Positions 39,426-50,100 of a stretch of DNA of 64,000 bases are shown piece by piece. Each line of letters starts with the position of its first letter. Positions within the stretch are counted from its first letter, which is position 1. This DNA comes from Deinococcus sp. AB2017081. Its GTDB lineage: Bacteria; Deinococcota; Deinococci; Deinococcales; Deinococcaceae. Both the position numbers and the translations under genes were made by a program. The stretch lies in assembly GCF_034440735.1 (NCBI RefSeq), contig NZ_CP140098.1:961001-1025000 (forward strand), written 5' to 3'. Under the pieces are notes generated by a model. That model had not been told where the DNA came from, did not search any database, and worked only from the letters and a program-made list of their open reading frames with translations.

Positions 39426-39746
39426 ATGAACGACCCGAGCCCGGACATCATTCTGCGTGGCGCGTGGCGTGGGCAGCCTGGCGCTCCCGACCGCACCTTT
39501 CACGGCACCGTGGTGCAGTCGTCCCACCCCCAGGTTCCCGTGGATGCCGGTATAAGCGTGACCTTCGAGCACAGCGGATCGCGTGTCACCGGCGCGTCCG
39601 ACCACGGCACCTATGTCCTGCACCTCGCCGGCCCGTCCAGCATCCGGGTGGTGCTGTCGCGGTTCAGCAGCCAGGCCGCCTCCAGCACCCACGCCCACGA
39701 CGAGACCAGCGACGACGAGTGGTATGCCCTGCCTGCCCGGCCCTGA
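39426..39746 (+). CDS. Hypothetical protein (106 residues)
   Basis: Beta-rich sequence with no recognised family: GRGAWRG-like start, then GISVTFEHSGSRVTGASDHGTYVLHLAG and a His/Asp/Glu-rich tail (STHAHDETSDDEWY). No signal peptide or membrane helix. ATG 39426 is chosen as the first start near the family-like body; ribosome site is weak. It precedes the Csp gene by ~100 bp on the same strand. Confidence 0.5.
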   Translation: MNDPSPDIILRGAWRGQPGAPDRTFHGTVVQSSHPQVPVDAGISVTFEHSGSRVTGASDHGTYVLHLAGPSSIRVVLSRFSSQAASSTHAHDETSDDEWYALPARP

Positions 39747-39843
39747 CCTGCGGCCGGAGCTCACCGGAGCGAGGCCGCTGACCCTCAATCCCTGCTGAAT
39801 CTCCGTCTTACCTACCCGGCAGGAGTGCGTGCCACGGTGACCT

Positions 39844-40173
39844 ATGAACGAACAGCAGATCCGTGCGTGTATCGACGCCTGTCTGGCCTGCGTGGAGGCC
39901 TGTGAGACCTGCGCCACCGCGTGCCTGGACGAGCCCGATATCGACATGATGCGCGCGTGCATCCGGCTGGATCGGGACTGCGCGGACGTGTGCGCCACCA
40001 CGGCCCGGCTGCTCATGCGGGGCAGCGACCTGCACCCCCAGGCGTGTGCCCTGTGCGCCGAGGCGTGCGCGGCGTGCGCCGCCGAGTGCGGGAAGCATGA
40101 CCACGGCCACTGCCAGCGCTGTGCCGCCGCGTGCCGTGCCTGTGAGGCCGCGTGCCGTGTCCTGGCGGCGTGA
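39844..40173 (+). CDS. Four-helix-bundle copper-storage protein (Csp, DUF326)
   Basis: 109 residues, ~19 Cys arranged as CxxxC/CxxC on helices (ACIDACLACVEACETCATAC, ACALCAEACAACAAEC, CQRCAAACRACEAACR). This is the Csp family, which stores many Cu(I) ions inside a four-helix bundle. No signal peptide, so the cytosolic (Csp3) type is likely. A supply of copper fits the CuA/CuB needs of the ba3 oxidase ~6 kb away (inference). It ends 3 bp before the convergent response regulator. Confidence 0.93.
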   Translation: MNEQQIRACIDACLACVEACETCATACLDEPDIDMMRACIRLDRDCADVCATTARLLMRGSDLHPQACALCAEACAACAAECGKHDHGHCQRCAAACRACEAACRVLAA

Positions 40174-40176
40174 GGT

Positions 40177-40839
40177 CTACAGCAGCTGGATTTCCATGGC
40201 CCGCAGCACCGCCCGGGTGCGGTCGCGCACGCCCATCTTGGACAGGATGTTCGACACGTAGCACTTGATGGTGCCCTCGGTCGTGGTGATCAGGCCGGCG
40301 ATCTCCCGGTTCGAGTACCCGCCGGCCATCAGGCGCAGCACCTCGCGCTCGCGTTCGGTCAGGGCGACATGGTCTTCCGGCCGAACCGGCGGAGGCGTCT
40401 CGGTGCCGCGCACGCGCTCCGTGCAGACCGGCTGGAGCCAGCGTCCCCCGCCCGCCACGGTGCGGATCGCCCGCAGCAGGATCTCCAGCGACACGTCCTT
40501 GAGCAGGTAGCCGCGTGCACCGGCCTGCACGCCCTGGATCAGCAGCTCGTCGTCGTCGAAGGTGGTCAGGATCAGGGTGGGGGGCAGGGTACCGCACGCG
40601 CCCAGCGCGCGCAGGACGCCCAGCCCATCCAGCTGGGGCATCCGGTAGTCGAGCAGCAGCACGTCGGGGCGCACGTCCGCGACCACCGTCAGCGCCTGGG
40701 CACCGTCCTCGGCCTCCGCCACCACCTGCATGTCGCCGGACAGGCCCAGCATGGCCTTGAGCCCGTGGCGCACCAGCGTCTGATCCTCGGCGATGCAGAT
40801 CCGGATCAGGCCGGGCTGCGCGTTGAGTGTGCCGCTCAC
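40177..40839 (-). CDS. NarL/LuxR-type response regulator
   Basis: 220 residues. Receiver domain with IAEDQTLVRHGL, phospho-acceptor Asp in LLLDYRMPQLDG and Lys in LLKD; C-terminal GerE HTH (LTEREREVLRLMAGGYSNREIAGLI). Its GTG start overlaps the stop of the upstream kinase gene (GTGA), so kinase and regulator are coupled. Target genes are unknown. Confidence 0.93.
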   Translation of the reverse strand: MSGTLNAQPGLIRICIAEDQTLVRHGLKAMLGLSGDMQVVAEAEDGAQALTVVADVRPDVLLLDYRMPQLDGLGVLRALGACGTLPPTLILTTFDDDELLIQGVQAGARGYLLKDVSLEILLRAIRTVAGGGRWLQPVCTERVRGTETPPPVRPEDHVALTEREREVLRLMAGGYSNREIAGLITTTEGTIKCYVSNILSKMGVRDRTRAVLRAMEIQLL

Positions 40840-42092
40840 GCGCCACTCCGCAGCGGCAGGGCGGCCGTCAGCTCCACACCGCGCCCCACGGGTGTCTGCA
40901 CGTCCAGCGTGCCGCCCAGTGCCTCCAGCCGCTCGCGCATGCCGCTCAGGCCGCAGCCGAAGTGCAGCCCCGGTACGCCGGGGCCGTCGTCGCGGGCGTG
41001 CAGCTGTACCCGCGTGGCCTCGCAGTGGAGCTCCAGCCACACCTGCGTGGCGTGGGCGTGCCGGGCCGCGTTCGTGACCATCTCCTGGGCACAGCGCAGC
41101 AGCGTCCGTGCCACCACCGGGCACTCCAGCCGGAGATCCGGCGGCAACGCCACATGCACCGTCAGGGCCGCGCCCTGCGTCATGGCGCGCAGTTCCACCG
41201 GGAAGTCGCAGCCGGCGTCGTCCCGCATGCCGCGCACGGCCGTCCGCACGTCGCCCAGCAGCTGCCGCGCCACGTCCTGCGCGGTGTGGACGTGCTCCCG
41301 CGCCGGGCTGTCGGGCAGCAGGTGGTGGGCGACCTGGAGATGCATGCCCAGTCCGGTCAGGTGGTGGCCCAGCAGGTCATGCAGATCCCGCGAGATCTGC
41401 AGGCGCTCGGCGCGTCGGCTCGCGTCGGCCAGCAGGGCCCGCGTCGCGTGCAGTTCCTCGACCACCTGCGCCAGGGCGCGGCGGGCCTGCACCTCGCGCA
41501 CCGCCGTCTGGGCGGTCGTCACGGCGAAGAGCTGGAAGACCAGGTAGCCGCTGGCAAAGGCCCATGCATCCAGATCGTGCTTCCAGTGTGTGAGGAGCAC
41601 GCAGGCCAGCGCTCCGCTCTGCACCAGCACCCACGCGGTCGCGTGCGGCCACGGCAGCAGCAGCCCCACCTGGGCGGCCACCACGATCAGCAGCCCCGCC
41701 TGGATGGAACTGCCGTGCAGCAGCGCGTTCGCGCTGAGGGCCAGCACGGTCTGCAGGCCCAGCAGCAGCAGCGTCTCCCGGCGTGCCGCCGGTGTGCGCG
41801 GCGGCCGACATGCCAGCAGGAAGGCGATCACGAAGGCCACGCCGCTCACCGCCCAGTGGCCGACCTCGATCCGCTGGAGGTGGTCACGTACCGGCTCGAC
41901 CAGCAGCGAGTGGGCCGACAGGGCCAGCCACAGGCCGACCCCGGTCACGCGCACCACCCGGCGGATCTCGTGCTCGGCGTCGTGGTCGGGCGACAGGGCA
42001 GACGCCGCGGGCGCACCGGGGGTGGCACGCGGCGCGGCGGTCAGGCGGTCGGGCCAGGGAACAGCGGCGGCAGGCGCGGTGGACACAGGCAT
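40836..42092 (-). CDS. Membrane sensor histidine kinase (HisKA_3, DesK/NarX-like)
   Basis: 418 residues. About six membrane helices occupy ~45-205 with no large external loop, so it probably senses a membrane or intramembrane signal. The phospho-His is in ISRDLHDLLGHHLTGLGMHLQ (~residue 233), followed by a HATPase_c domain ending GCGLSGMRERLEALGG. SD GAGGAG precedes ATG 42092. Cognate partner is the overlapping NarL-type regulator. Confidence 0.92.
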   Translation of the reverse strand: MPVSTAPAAAVPWPDRLTAAPRATPGAPAASALSPDHDAEHEIRRVVRVTGVGLWLALSAHSLLVEPVRDHLQRIEVGHWAVSGVAFVIAFLLACRPPRTPAARRETLLLLGLQTVLALSANALLHGSSIQAGLLIVVAAQVGLLLPWPHATAWVLVQSGALACVLLTHWKHDLDAWAFASGYLVFQLFAVTTAQTAVREVQARRALAQVVEELHATRALLADASRRAERLQISRDLHDLLGHHLTGLGMHLQVAHHLLPDSPAREHVHTAQDVARQLLGDVRTAVRGMRDDAGCDFPVELRAMTQGAALTVHVALPPDLRLECPVVARTLLRCAQEMVTNAARHAHATQVWLELHCEATRVQLHARDDGPGVPGLHFGCGLSGMRERLEALGGTLDVQTPVGRGVELTAALPLRSGA

Positions 42093-42194
42093 GTTCGGCT
42101 CCTCGTCGGGGGCGGCGCAGGCAGCAGGTCAGATGGACAGAGGCCGGGAGGGGTGACGGTTGTACTGTATGGGCCGCCGGAGGCGACAGGATGA

Positions 42195-42228
42195 GGACGT
42201 CCGGGCCACGGGCGGGCGCCGGACGTCC
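42195..42228 (-). terminator. Terminator-like hairpin downstream of the small lipoprotein gene
   Basis: GGACGTCCGG (42195-42204) pairs with CCGGACGTCC (42219-42228), loop 14 nt; also visible as a direct repeat GGACGTCCGGGCC. It lies just after the stop at 42238 of the minus-strand gene. No T-run, so termination is inferred. Confidence 0.45.
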
Positions 42229-42237
42229 GGGCCTCCT

Positions 42238-42900
42238 CTACCCGAGCAGGATGTCGCAGAGCAGGGCCTTGCCCAGCGGTACCCAGCGCCCGTCGGCCCG
42301 CAGCTTGCGCACCAGGGTGTCGTAGGCATAGGTGCAGCCCCGGTTGATGGCCTCGCCGATGATCAGCTTGATCACGGCCTTGAGCGGCCCGCGCAGCACG
42401 GCCTTGAGCCAGCCCGGCGCGGACTTGTATTTCTTGATCAGCGAGACCAGACGGTCGTACACCCAGTCCGCGACCCCCTGGGCGGCCAGTCCGCTGGCCA
42501 CGGTGCCCTGGGCCGTCAGGGGGGTGATCACGAAGGGCGAGCCGCGCGTGCCGGTCTGGCCCTCGGGCACGGTGCGCAGTTCGGCATAGACCGGCGCGCT
42601 GCCCTCCACGCTGCCGATCAGGGTGACGGCCTCACGGCCGGCAGTGGCGTCCACGTAGGTGGTCGGCACGCCCGCGTCCTCCACGGTCACCACGCCCTGG
42701 ACCGTCAGACCACGGGCGGCGGCCACCGCCAGCGTGCGGGCCTCGCTGGCCTGCGCGGTCGGCGACAGGGACAGGGCCGGCGCGGCGCCGGCCGTGGGGG
42801 ACGGTGTGGGCACGACGGCGGTGGGCGTCTGGCCGCACGCGCTCAGGGTGATCATCACGGACAGGAACGCAGCGGCGGCGGAACGGCGGGGTGCGGTCAT
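42238..42900 (-). CDS. Putative lipoprotein, unknown function
   Basis: 220 residues. Lipobox-type signal ITLSAC (Cys ~22) then a Pro/Thr/Ala linker, a beta-rich middle (LTVQGVVTVEDAGVPTTYVDATAG) and a basic amphipathic C-terminal stretch (LIKKYKSAPGWLKAVLRGPLKAVIKLIIG) that could insert in membranes. GGAGG precedes ATG 42900. It begins MTAPR like the phospholipase lipoprotein immediately upstream, and the two are probably co-expressed. Not recognised. Confidence 0.75.
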   Translation of the reverse strand: MTAPRRSAAAAFLSVMITLSACGQTPTAVVPTPSPTAGAAPALSLSPTAQASEARTLAVAAARGLTVQGVVTVEDAGVPTTYVDATAGREAVTLIGSVEGSAPVYAELRTVPEGQTGTRGSPFVITPLTAQGTVASGLAAQGVADWVYDRLVSLIKKYKSAPGWLKAVLRGPLKAVIKLIIGEAINRGCTYAYDTLVRKLRADGRWVPLGKALLCDILLG

Positions 42901-43001
42901 GGCGGGCCTCCGGGGGGGTGGGGGGATGACGGGGAGGAGGGATGCCGGAGTGTCCGGGCCGGCGTGCAGGACGGAGTGGAGATTGCCGGCCCGGTGCGGG
43001 C

Positions 43002-43724
43002 TCAGTAGAACGATCCCTTGCCGCCGAAGTACACGGCCGTGTAGAAGGCCCGCGCCGCGACGTAGCACGGGTACTTGCGCCAGCCGAGGGTGTCGCACAC
43101 GCTGTTCATGTGCTCCTTGAACTGGGCATCGACCCAGTGCCGGTGTGTCTCGTTGCGCAGGCTGGGATAGAAGCGGACGTTGCGGTAACCGAAGTCGTGC
43201 TGGCGGCACGGCCAGTAGAACTCGTCGCTCCAGCCGGTGTATCCCGACGGGCCGCTGCACCCGTCGGTCGTCCACACGAAGCGTGGGAACGCGCTTTTCA
43301 GCGTCGAGTAGCGCGAGCGGAAGGTGTTGGTCGAGGCGACGATCTTGTACGTGGAACTCGCGTAGGGCGCGGCCTGGGCCTCCAGGGTGCTGCCGGTACC
43401 GGTGCTGGTGGCCGGCAGCGTCTTCAGGCCCTCGGTCAGGTCGGTCTGCAGGTCACGCAGCAGCGCGTCCAGGTCGATGGCCTGCCCGGCGTCGTCCAGC
43501 GGCGCGGCGGCCCGGCCAGCCTGCACGTCGTCACGCAGCGCCTGTACCTCGGCGATCCGGGACCGCAGCGCCGTGAGCTGGGCGTCAGAGAGCACGGTGG
43601 TGGGCACCGGGGTGCCGGTGGTCACGGTGGCCGGTTCCTCCTGGGCCGCCGTGGTGACCTGCTGGCCGCAGGACGCGAGGGCGAGGGTACCGAGCAGCAG
43701 CAGGCCGAGTCGAGGTGCCGTCAT
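43002..43724 (-). CDS. Secreted prokaryotic phospholipase A2 (lipoprotein)
   Basis: 240 residues. Lipobox LALASC, then a coiled segment (~45-105), and a C-terminal PLA2 domain: TDGCSGP, DEFYWPCRQHDFGYRN (catalytic His-Asp dyad), and CDTLGWRKYPCYVAARAFY. This matches the bacterial/fungal 'prokaryotic PLA2' family. It should release fatty acid from phospholipids at the cell surface. AGGAGG precedes ATG 43724. A second lipoprotein gene follows on the same strand. Confidence 0.88.
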   Translation of the reverse strand: MTAPRLGLLLLGTLALASCGQQVTTAAQEEPATVTTGTPVPTTVLSDAQLTALRSRIAEVQALRDDVQAGRAAAPLDDAGQAIDLDALLRDLQTDLTEGLKTLPATSTGTGSTLEAQAAPYASSTYKIVASTNTFRSRYSTLKSAFPRFVWTTDGCSGPSGYTGWSDEFYWPCRQHDFGYRNVRFYPSLRNETHRHWVDAQFKEHMNSVCDTLGWRKYPCYVAARAFYTAVYFGGKGSFY

Positions 43725-44142
43725 GGTGGAGCCTCCTGGGTCTCCTTCCGTCCGGAAGGGCGTGGGGCGGGCAGGCCCGCCGGGGTGGAGGGACGTGGTT
43801 CGTGCAGGTGCGCGTGCTGAGCTGTCTTGCCTGACAGAAGCGTAGTGGTGCGGCGGCCCGCTGCCCACTGCCGGAAGTCAGTCCAGAAGATGAAGGATTC
43901 TTTATTCGCGGCTCATGTCTGTGGATGCGGTGGACACGCGCGGGGCGGTGGTTGCACGCCCGTGGTGTAAGCCGTGTGCAAGAGGGGGCGCGGCAGACTC
44001 GTCGTATGTGGTCTGCCGCCCCCATCTGCCGTGTCCAGTCCGCACCGTGCCAGGACCGTGCCGGAGGCGTCCTCGTGTGCCGGGGCGTGTCCGCGGTGCC
44101 GCCCCGGGCACCGCGCTGGAATCGCGTGTCGGGCCACGCGGC
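43725..44142. other. Divergent intergenic region with a long hairpin
   Basis: 418 bp between the PLA2 gene and the giant DUF11 gene. It contains a 6-bp inverted repeat TTGCAC/GTGCAA (43952-43957, 43976-43981) and a 13-bp stem with a 2-nt bulge (43984-43998 with 44011-44023), no T-run. The hairpin lies 120 bp before ATG 44143, so it may be in the 5' leader. I find no convincing gene here although one frame stays open upstream of 44143. Confidence 0.55.
43984..44023 (+). other. Leader hairpin upstream of the DUF11 gene
   Basis: GGGGGCGCGGCAGAC pairs with GTCTGCCGCCCCC, leaving a 2-nt bulge and a 12-nt loop. Position and lack of T-run suggest RNA stability or leader regulation rather than termination. 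Confidence 0.4.
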
Positions 44143-47100
44143 ATGACCTCCGTACGTGCGCTGTGGCCGGCGCTGCTGGCGGTGTTCGGCCTGGCCCTGG
44201 GCGGACAGGCGCGGGCCGACACGCCGCTGTCCAGTACGCCCACGCACCGCTTCCAGGGCCGCATCGACTACGTGACGACCGGAGCGACCTTCCGGAGCAG
44301 GCGCAATTCGACGACGACGCCATCTGACGCGTGTGTGGTGGGTACCACGGCCACGTCACAGGCGGTCAGCGGCGTGCCGACCGGAGCCACGATCCGCAAG
44401 GCGCTGCTGTACTGGGCGGCGTCGACCACCCGGACGGGTGACACCGACACGGCGCTCGGTACGATCACGAACGACACGACCGTCACCTTCGATACCCAGA
44501 CGGTGAACGCCACAACGTCCTACACCGACAGTGCGCCCGTGCCGAACGCGACATCCCCGACCTCCTACAACAGTTTCTTCAGCAATGTCGCGGACATCAC
44601 CCCGTATATCGCTGGGCTCGCCAACCCCAACAAGACCTACAGCATGACCGGCCTGAACATTCAGACGGCCGACGTGGCGAACGCCAGAGCGACGCGGGCC
44701 TCGTCGCACTGCGGCTCGCAGACGGTGCTGGGCGGCTGGGGGCTGTACATCATCTACGAGACCGCCACCGAGACCTACAAGAACCTGGTCATCTACGAGG
44801 GTTTCGAGCGTAGCCAGAACACCAGTATCAGCCGTACCATGACCGGTCTGCGCGTGCCGACCACATTCGAGGCCCGCACGTCCATCCTGACGTGGGAAGG
44901 CGACGAGACCCTGAACGTCAACACGTCCACCAACGTCGCCGAGGCTCTGAGCTTCGGGGCCGGCCAGACTGCGTCGGCGATCAATAACATCTTCAACGTG
45001 GGTGGCGTCAACAGTGGGGCGCGGCAGGGCATCTTCAACAGCACCATCAGCACCGGCCTGAGCAGCGGCACGACCGCCAACGCGACCGGTCGTGACGACG
45101 CCTACGGCGTGGACTTCGACACCTTCGACGTGACCAGCAAGACCAGCACCGGGGCCACCAGCGCGACCATCAACATCGTCGGCAGCCAGGACCTGTTCTA
45201 TCTGAGCAGCGTGCCGATCCTGGTCACCAGCGGGGTGGCCGACCTGTCCGTGACCAAGACGGTCAGCAATGCCACGCCCGTGATCGGCAGCACCGTCACG
45301 TACCGCGTGACCCTGAACAACGCCGGGCCGGATCCGGTGTCCAGCGCCGTGGTGCCACCGGAGAACGTGGTGGTCACGGATCAGTTGCCCGCCGGGCTGA
45401 CGTTCGTGTCGGCCACGGCCAGCGCCGGCAGCTACGACGCCGCCACCGGCCAGTGGTCGGTGCCGGAACCGGTGGTCAACACGTCGGCCACCCTGGACAT
45501 CACCGCGACCGTCACCGGCACCGGCACGATCACGAACACGACCCAGATCACCTCCAGTCCCCAGCCCGACAGCGACTCCACGCCGGGCAACGGCGTGACC
45601 ACCGAGGACGACTACGCGGCGGTCCCCCTGACGGTCGTACAGCCGCTCACGGTCAGCAAGGCCTTCTCGCCGACGACCGTCGCCGCTGGCAGCATCGGCG
45701 CCCTGAGCATCACGGTCACGAATCCCAGTGCCTTCGCGGCCAGCGCCGTGGCCGTCACCGACGATCTCGCGGGCACCATGGGGCTGTCGCGGCCGCTGCC
45801 GCTGCGCCTGACCGCCAACTCCTGTGGCGGCACCATCACGACCGGCAGCACACCGGTCACGCTCACGGCGGGCGGCGCGGCGAGCGAGAGCAGTGACGGC
45901 GTCCTGCGGCTCGCCGGCGGGAGCATCGCGGCCGGAGGGTCGTGCACCGTGACCGTGCAGGTCACCGTACCGGATGCCGGTGCGGCCACGCGCACGAACA
46001 CCATTCCCGTGGCGAACGTCACCGCGACCATCAGCGGGCAGGCGGTCACGGGCGCCGCGACCGCCGCCGCGACCCTGACCACCACGACCAGCAGCGCGGG
46101 CACGGCCTTCACCTGCGATGCCCGCTTCTATCAGCTGCGGCAGGATCCCGTCACGCTGCTCTCGAACCTGTACCGCCTCGACCGCCGCAGCCTCGCGTCC
46201 GGCGGCACGGCCGTGTGGGCCAGCGGTTTCGGCCCCGGTCTGAACGCCCTGGCCTTCAACAGGGCCGACGGCTATTTCTACGCGGTGAACATCACGCCCT
46301 TCACCAGCGGCACTCCCTTCCGCCTGTACCGGCTGGGGGCCAGCGGCGCGGTCGAGGTCGTGGGGGCGAATCTCGGCATTCCCGCCGGATCGACCATTGC
46401 GGCCGGCACCATCGACGCGGCGGGCACGCTGTACCTCAAGAAGCTCACGAACGACGCCGTGATCTACAAGTATTCGATCGGTTCGGGCACCGCCAGCACG
46501 CTGACCATCAACGGCGGTACGGGCGTGAACATCCTCGATCTGGCCCTGAATCCGGTCGACGGATTCCTGTACGGCGTCGTCACGCCCGGCGGCGTGTACC
46601 GCATCAACGCCAGCAGTGGAGCGACCACCCTGACCGGCACACCCGCCGCCGTCGCCGGCGACAACTCGAACCTGCTGGGCAGCGCGTTCTTCGACGTGGC
46701 CGGCACGCTGTACGCTGCGCAGAACGGCGGTACGTTCGGCACCGTGAACCTGAGCACCGGGGCCTTCACGGCCCAGGGCGCGGCCAGCAGCGCCGCACAG
46801 ACCGACGGGGCCTCGTGCGTGTTTCCCGACAACCGCGTGGACGTCGTGAAGTCGGTGGGCACCGTCACCGCGCAGAGCGCGACCACCTTCGACATCCCGT
46901 ACACCGTGACCGTGAAGAACACGGGAACAGTCAGCGATCCCAACATCCAGCTCACGGAGAACCTCGCTCAGACCTTCAGCGCCGGCGGCCCGACCCTGAG
47001 CATCGTGGCTGGCCCCACCGTCACGGCGGGAGCGGCCACCGTGAACAGCAGTTTCAACGGCAGCGGCGACCCCCGGCTGCTGTCTGGTACCACCGCCCTG

Positions 47101-50100
47101 GCCGCCGGCGCGAGCGCCACCGTGACCTTTACCGTGCGGGTCGCCTACCCGGATCAGGCCAGCGTGCCGTCCAGCGCCACCATCCTGAACAACAGCGTGA
47201 CCGCGACCAGCACCGACACCGCGCCCAACGCCGGCTACGTCGGCGGCCTGCCGCCGGTGGACCTGCTCGCCACGGATACCTCGACCAGCGGAACCACTCC
47301 GCCCGGCAGCGCGAACGGGGACACGCCCACGCCCACGCCCGTGGTTCTGCCCACCGTGGCCGACCTGACCCTGACCAAGACCGACGGTGTGAGCGGCGTC
47401 CCGGCGCTGGGAAGCACCACCTACACCATCACGCTGACGAACGCCGGCCCCGGCAGCGCGAACGGCACGGTGCTGACCGATCCGGCGGCAGCCGGCCTGA
47501 CCAAGACCGGCGTGAGCTGCGCGGCGGCCGGCGGTGCCGTGTGCCCCACGGTCACGGTCGCTGGACTGGAGGGTGGCGTGACCATCGCCACGCTGCCGGC
47601 GGGCGGCTCGGTCACGCTGACCGTGCCCGCCACCGTGACCGTCACCACCGGCACCGTCAGCAACAGCGTGACGGCCGCGCTGCCCGCCGGCACGGTCGAT
47701 GTCACGCCGGTCGGCACGGTGACCGACACCGACACCGTGACCCCCGTGACCGACGTGGCGGTCAGCAAGGCAGTGAACCGTGCCCTGGCTGGCCCCGGCC
47801 AGACGCTCACGTACACGATCCGGGTGTGGAACAACGGCCCCAATGCCGCGACCGGCGTGACCATCACCGACCCCGTGCCCGCCGCCCTGACCGGCGTCAC
47901 GTGGACGTGCGCGGCCACCGGCACGGCCACGTGCTCGGCCGCCAGCGGCAGCGGGAGCAGCGTCAACCTGACGGCAGGCCTGCCGGTTGATACGGGCGCG
48001 ATCACCACTGCCGACACGCAGTACGTGACCGTGACCATTACCGGCACGCTGGCGAGCACCGCGACCGGTACCGTGGCCAACACCGCGACCGCTGCGCACG
48101 GCAGCGACGCCACCGGCGGCAACAACAGCGCCACCGCCAGCACCGCCGTCGTGGACGCCGTGACCGACAGCAGTGTCGGCGTGCCCTTCAACACGGCCGC
48201 GACCATCAGCGTGCTCGGCAACGACACGGTCGGGGGCGCGGCGGCGACCACCTCGAACAGCGCCGTGACCGTCAGCGCGAACGGCGGCCTGGCGGGGCTC
48301 AGCGTGAACGGCAGTGGGCAGCTCGTCCTGGCGGCATCGGCCGGCAATGTGCCCGGCACGTACACCGTCACGTACCAGCTGTGCTCGACGACCGACACCA
48401 CCGCGTGCGACACCGCGACCGTGCCCGTGACCATCACGGCCCTGTCGGCCGATCTGGGCATCACGAAGACCGGCCCGGCCAGCGTGGTCGCCGGGCAGAC
48501 CGTCACGTACATCCTGACCGTGACGAACGCCGGCCCGGCCAGCGCGAACGGGGCAGCGTTCAGCGACAGCGTGCCCACCACTCTGACCGGTGTGACGGCC
48601 ACCTGCACGGCCGCGACCGGTGGGGCCAGCGGCTGCACAGTCGGCGTCGGCGCAGGCAACGCTGTGACCGGCACGGTTGGCACCCTGCCCAGCGGCGGCA
48701 GCGTGCAGATCACCGTGACCGGCACGGTTCCTGCGGCGGCCACCGGCAGCCTGAGCAACAGCGCCTCCGTCAGTGTGCCCACGGGCGTGACGGATCCGGC
48801 GACGGCGAACAACACCAGCGCGACCGTCACCACGGCGATCACGCCGCTGTCCGACCTGGCCATCGACAAGAGCGGCCCGGCCGCCGTCGGCTCGGGCGGC
48901 AGCGTGATCTACACCATCCGGGTGTGGAACAACGGCCCCACGGCCGCGACCGGGGCCACGGTCACCGACACCCTGCCCGCCGGCCTGACCGTCACCGGGA
49001 TCACCTGCGCCGTGACCGGCACGGCCACCTGCGGTACCCAGAGCTTCACGGCCAGCAGCGTGACCATCACCACGGGCAGCCTGACCCTGGACACCGCGCC
49101 CGCGAACGGCACGCCAGACGGCAACTACGTCACGTATACCGTCACCGGCACCGCGCCGGCCAGCGGCAGCCTGAGCACCACCGCCAGCGTGGCGGTGCCC
49201 GCCGGCCGGTCCGACCAGGCCGGCACGAACAACACCAGTGCCGCTGCCGTGACCCGGATCATCGACGCTGTGAACGACAGCGCCGTGAACCTGTCCTACG
49301 GTGCGGGCGGTACGGTCGGTGTGCTCGGCAACGACACGGTGGGCGGCGTGGCGGCCACCACCTCCAACAGCACCGTGACCGTCACCGCGAACGGCGGGCT
49401 GACCGGCCTGGGCGTGAACGCGGCGGGCCAGCTCGTCGTGCCCACAGGCGCCAGCGCCGGCACCTACACCGTCACGTACCGCGTCTGCGACAGCGCGGTC
49501 GCCACGGCGTGCGACACGGCCACGGTCGCCATCACGGTGGGTGCGGCGCAGGCGAACGTGGGGATCACGAAGACCGGCCCCGCGTACGCCCAGCCCGGCC
49601 AGGACATCACCTACACCCTGACCGTCACGAACGCCGGCCCGGACGCGGCCACCACGGTCACCGTGACCGACGTGCTGCCCGCTGCCCTGACGTACGTCAG
49701 CTCCAGCCCGGCGGCCGGCACCAGCGGCCAGACGCTCACCTGGACGGTGCCCACCCTCGCCAGCGGGAGCACCTGGACGGCCACGGTCACGGTGAAGGCG
49801 CCCACCACCGCCATCCTGGAGGGCACTCCGGCGGCCCGCAGCATCACGAACACGGCCAGTGTCAGCAGCGCCACCGCCGACCCGGTGAGTGCCAACAACA
49901 GCGCCAGCGCCGTCACGGCCATGGTCTACGGCACGCTCGGCAAGACGGTTCGCAACGTCACCACCGGTTCCGCCTTCACGACCTCTGGCGGCGGCCTGCC
50001 CGGTGAGGTGCTCGAATACTGCATCGCCTACGCCAACTACGGCGGCGTGGGTCTGCCGAACTTCACGATCACGGATCACGTGCCCGGCACCACCACGGCC

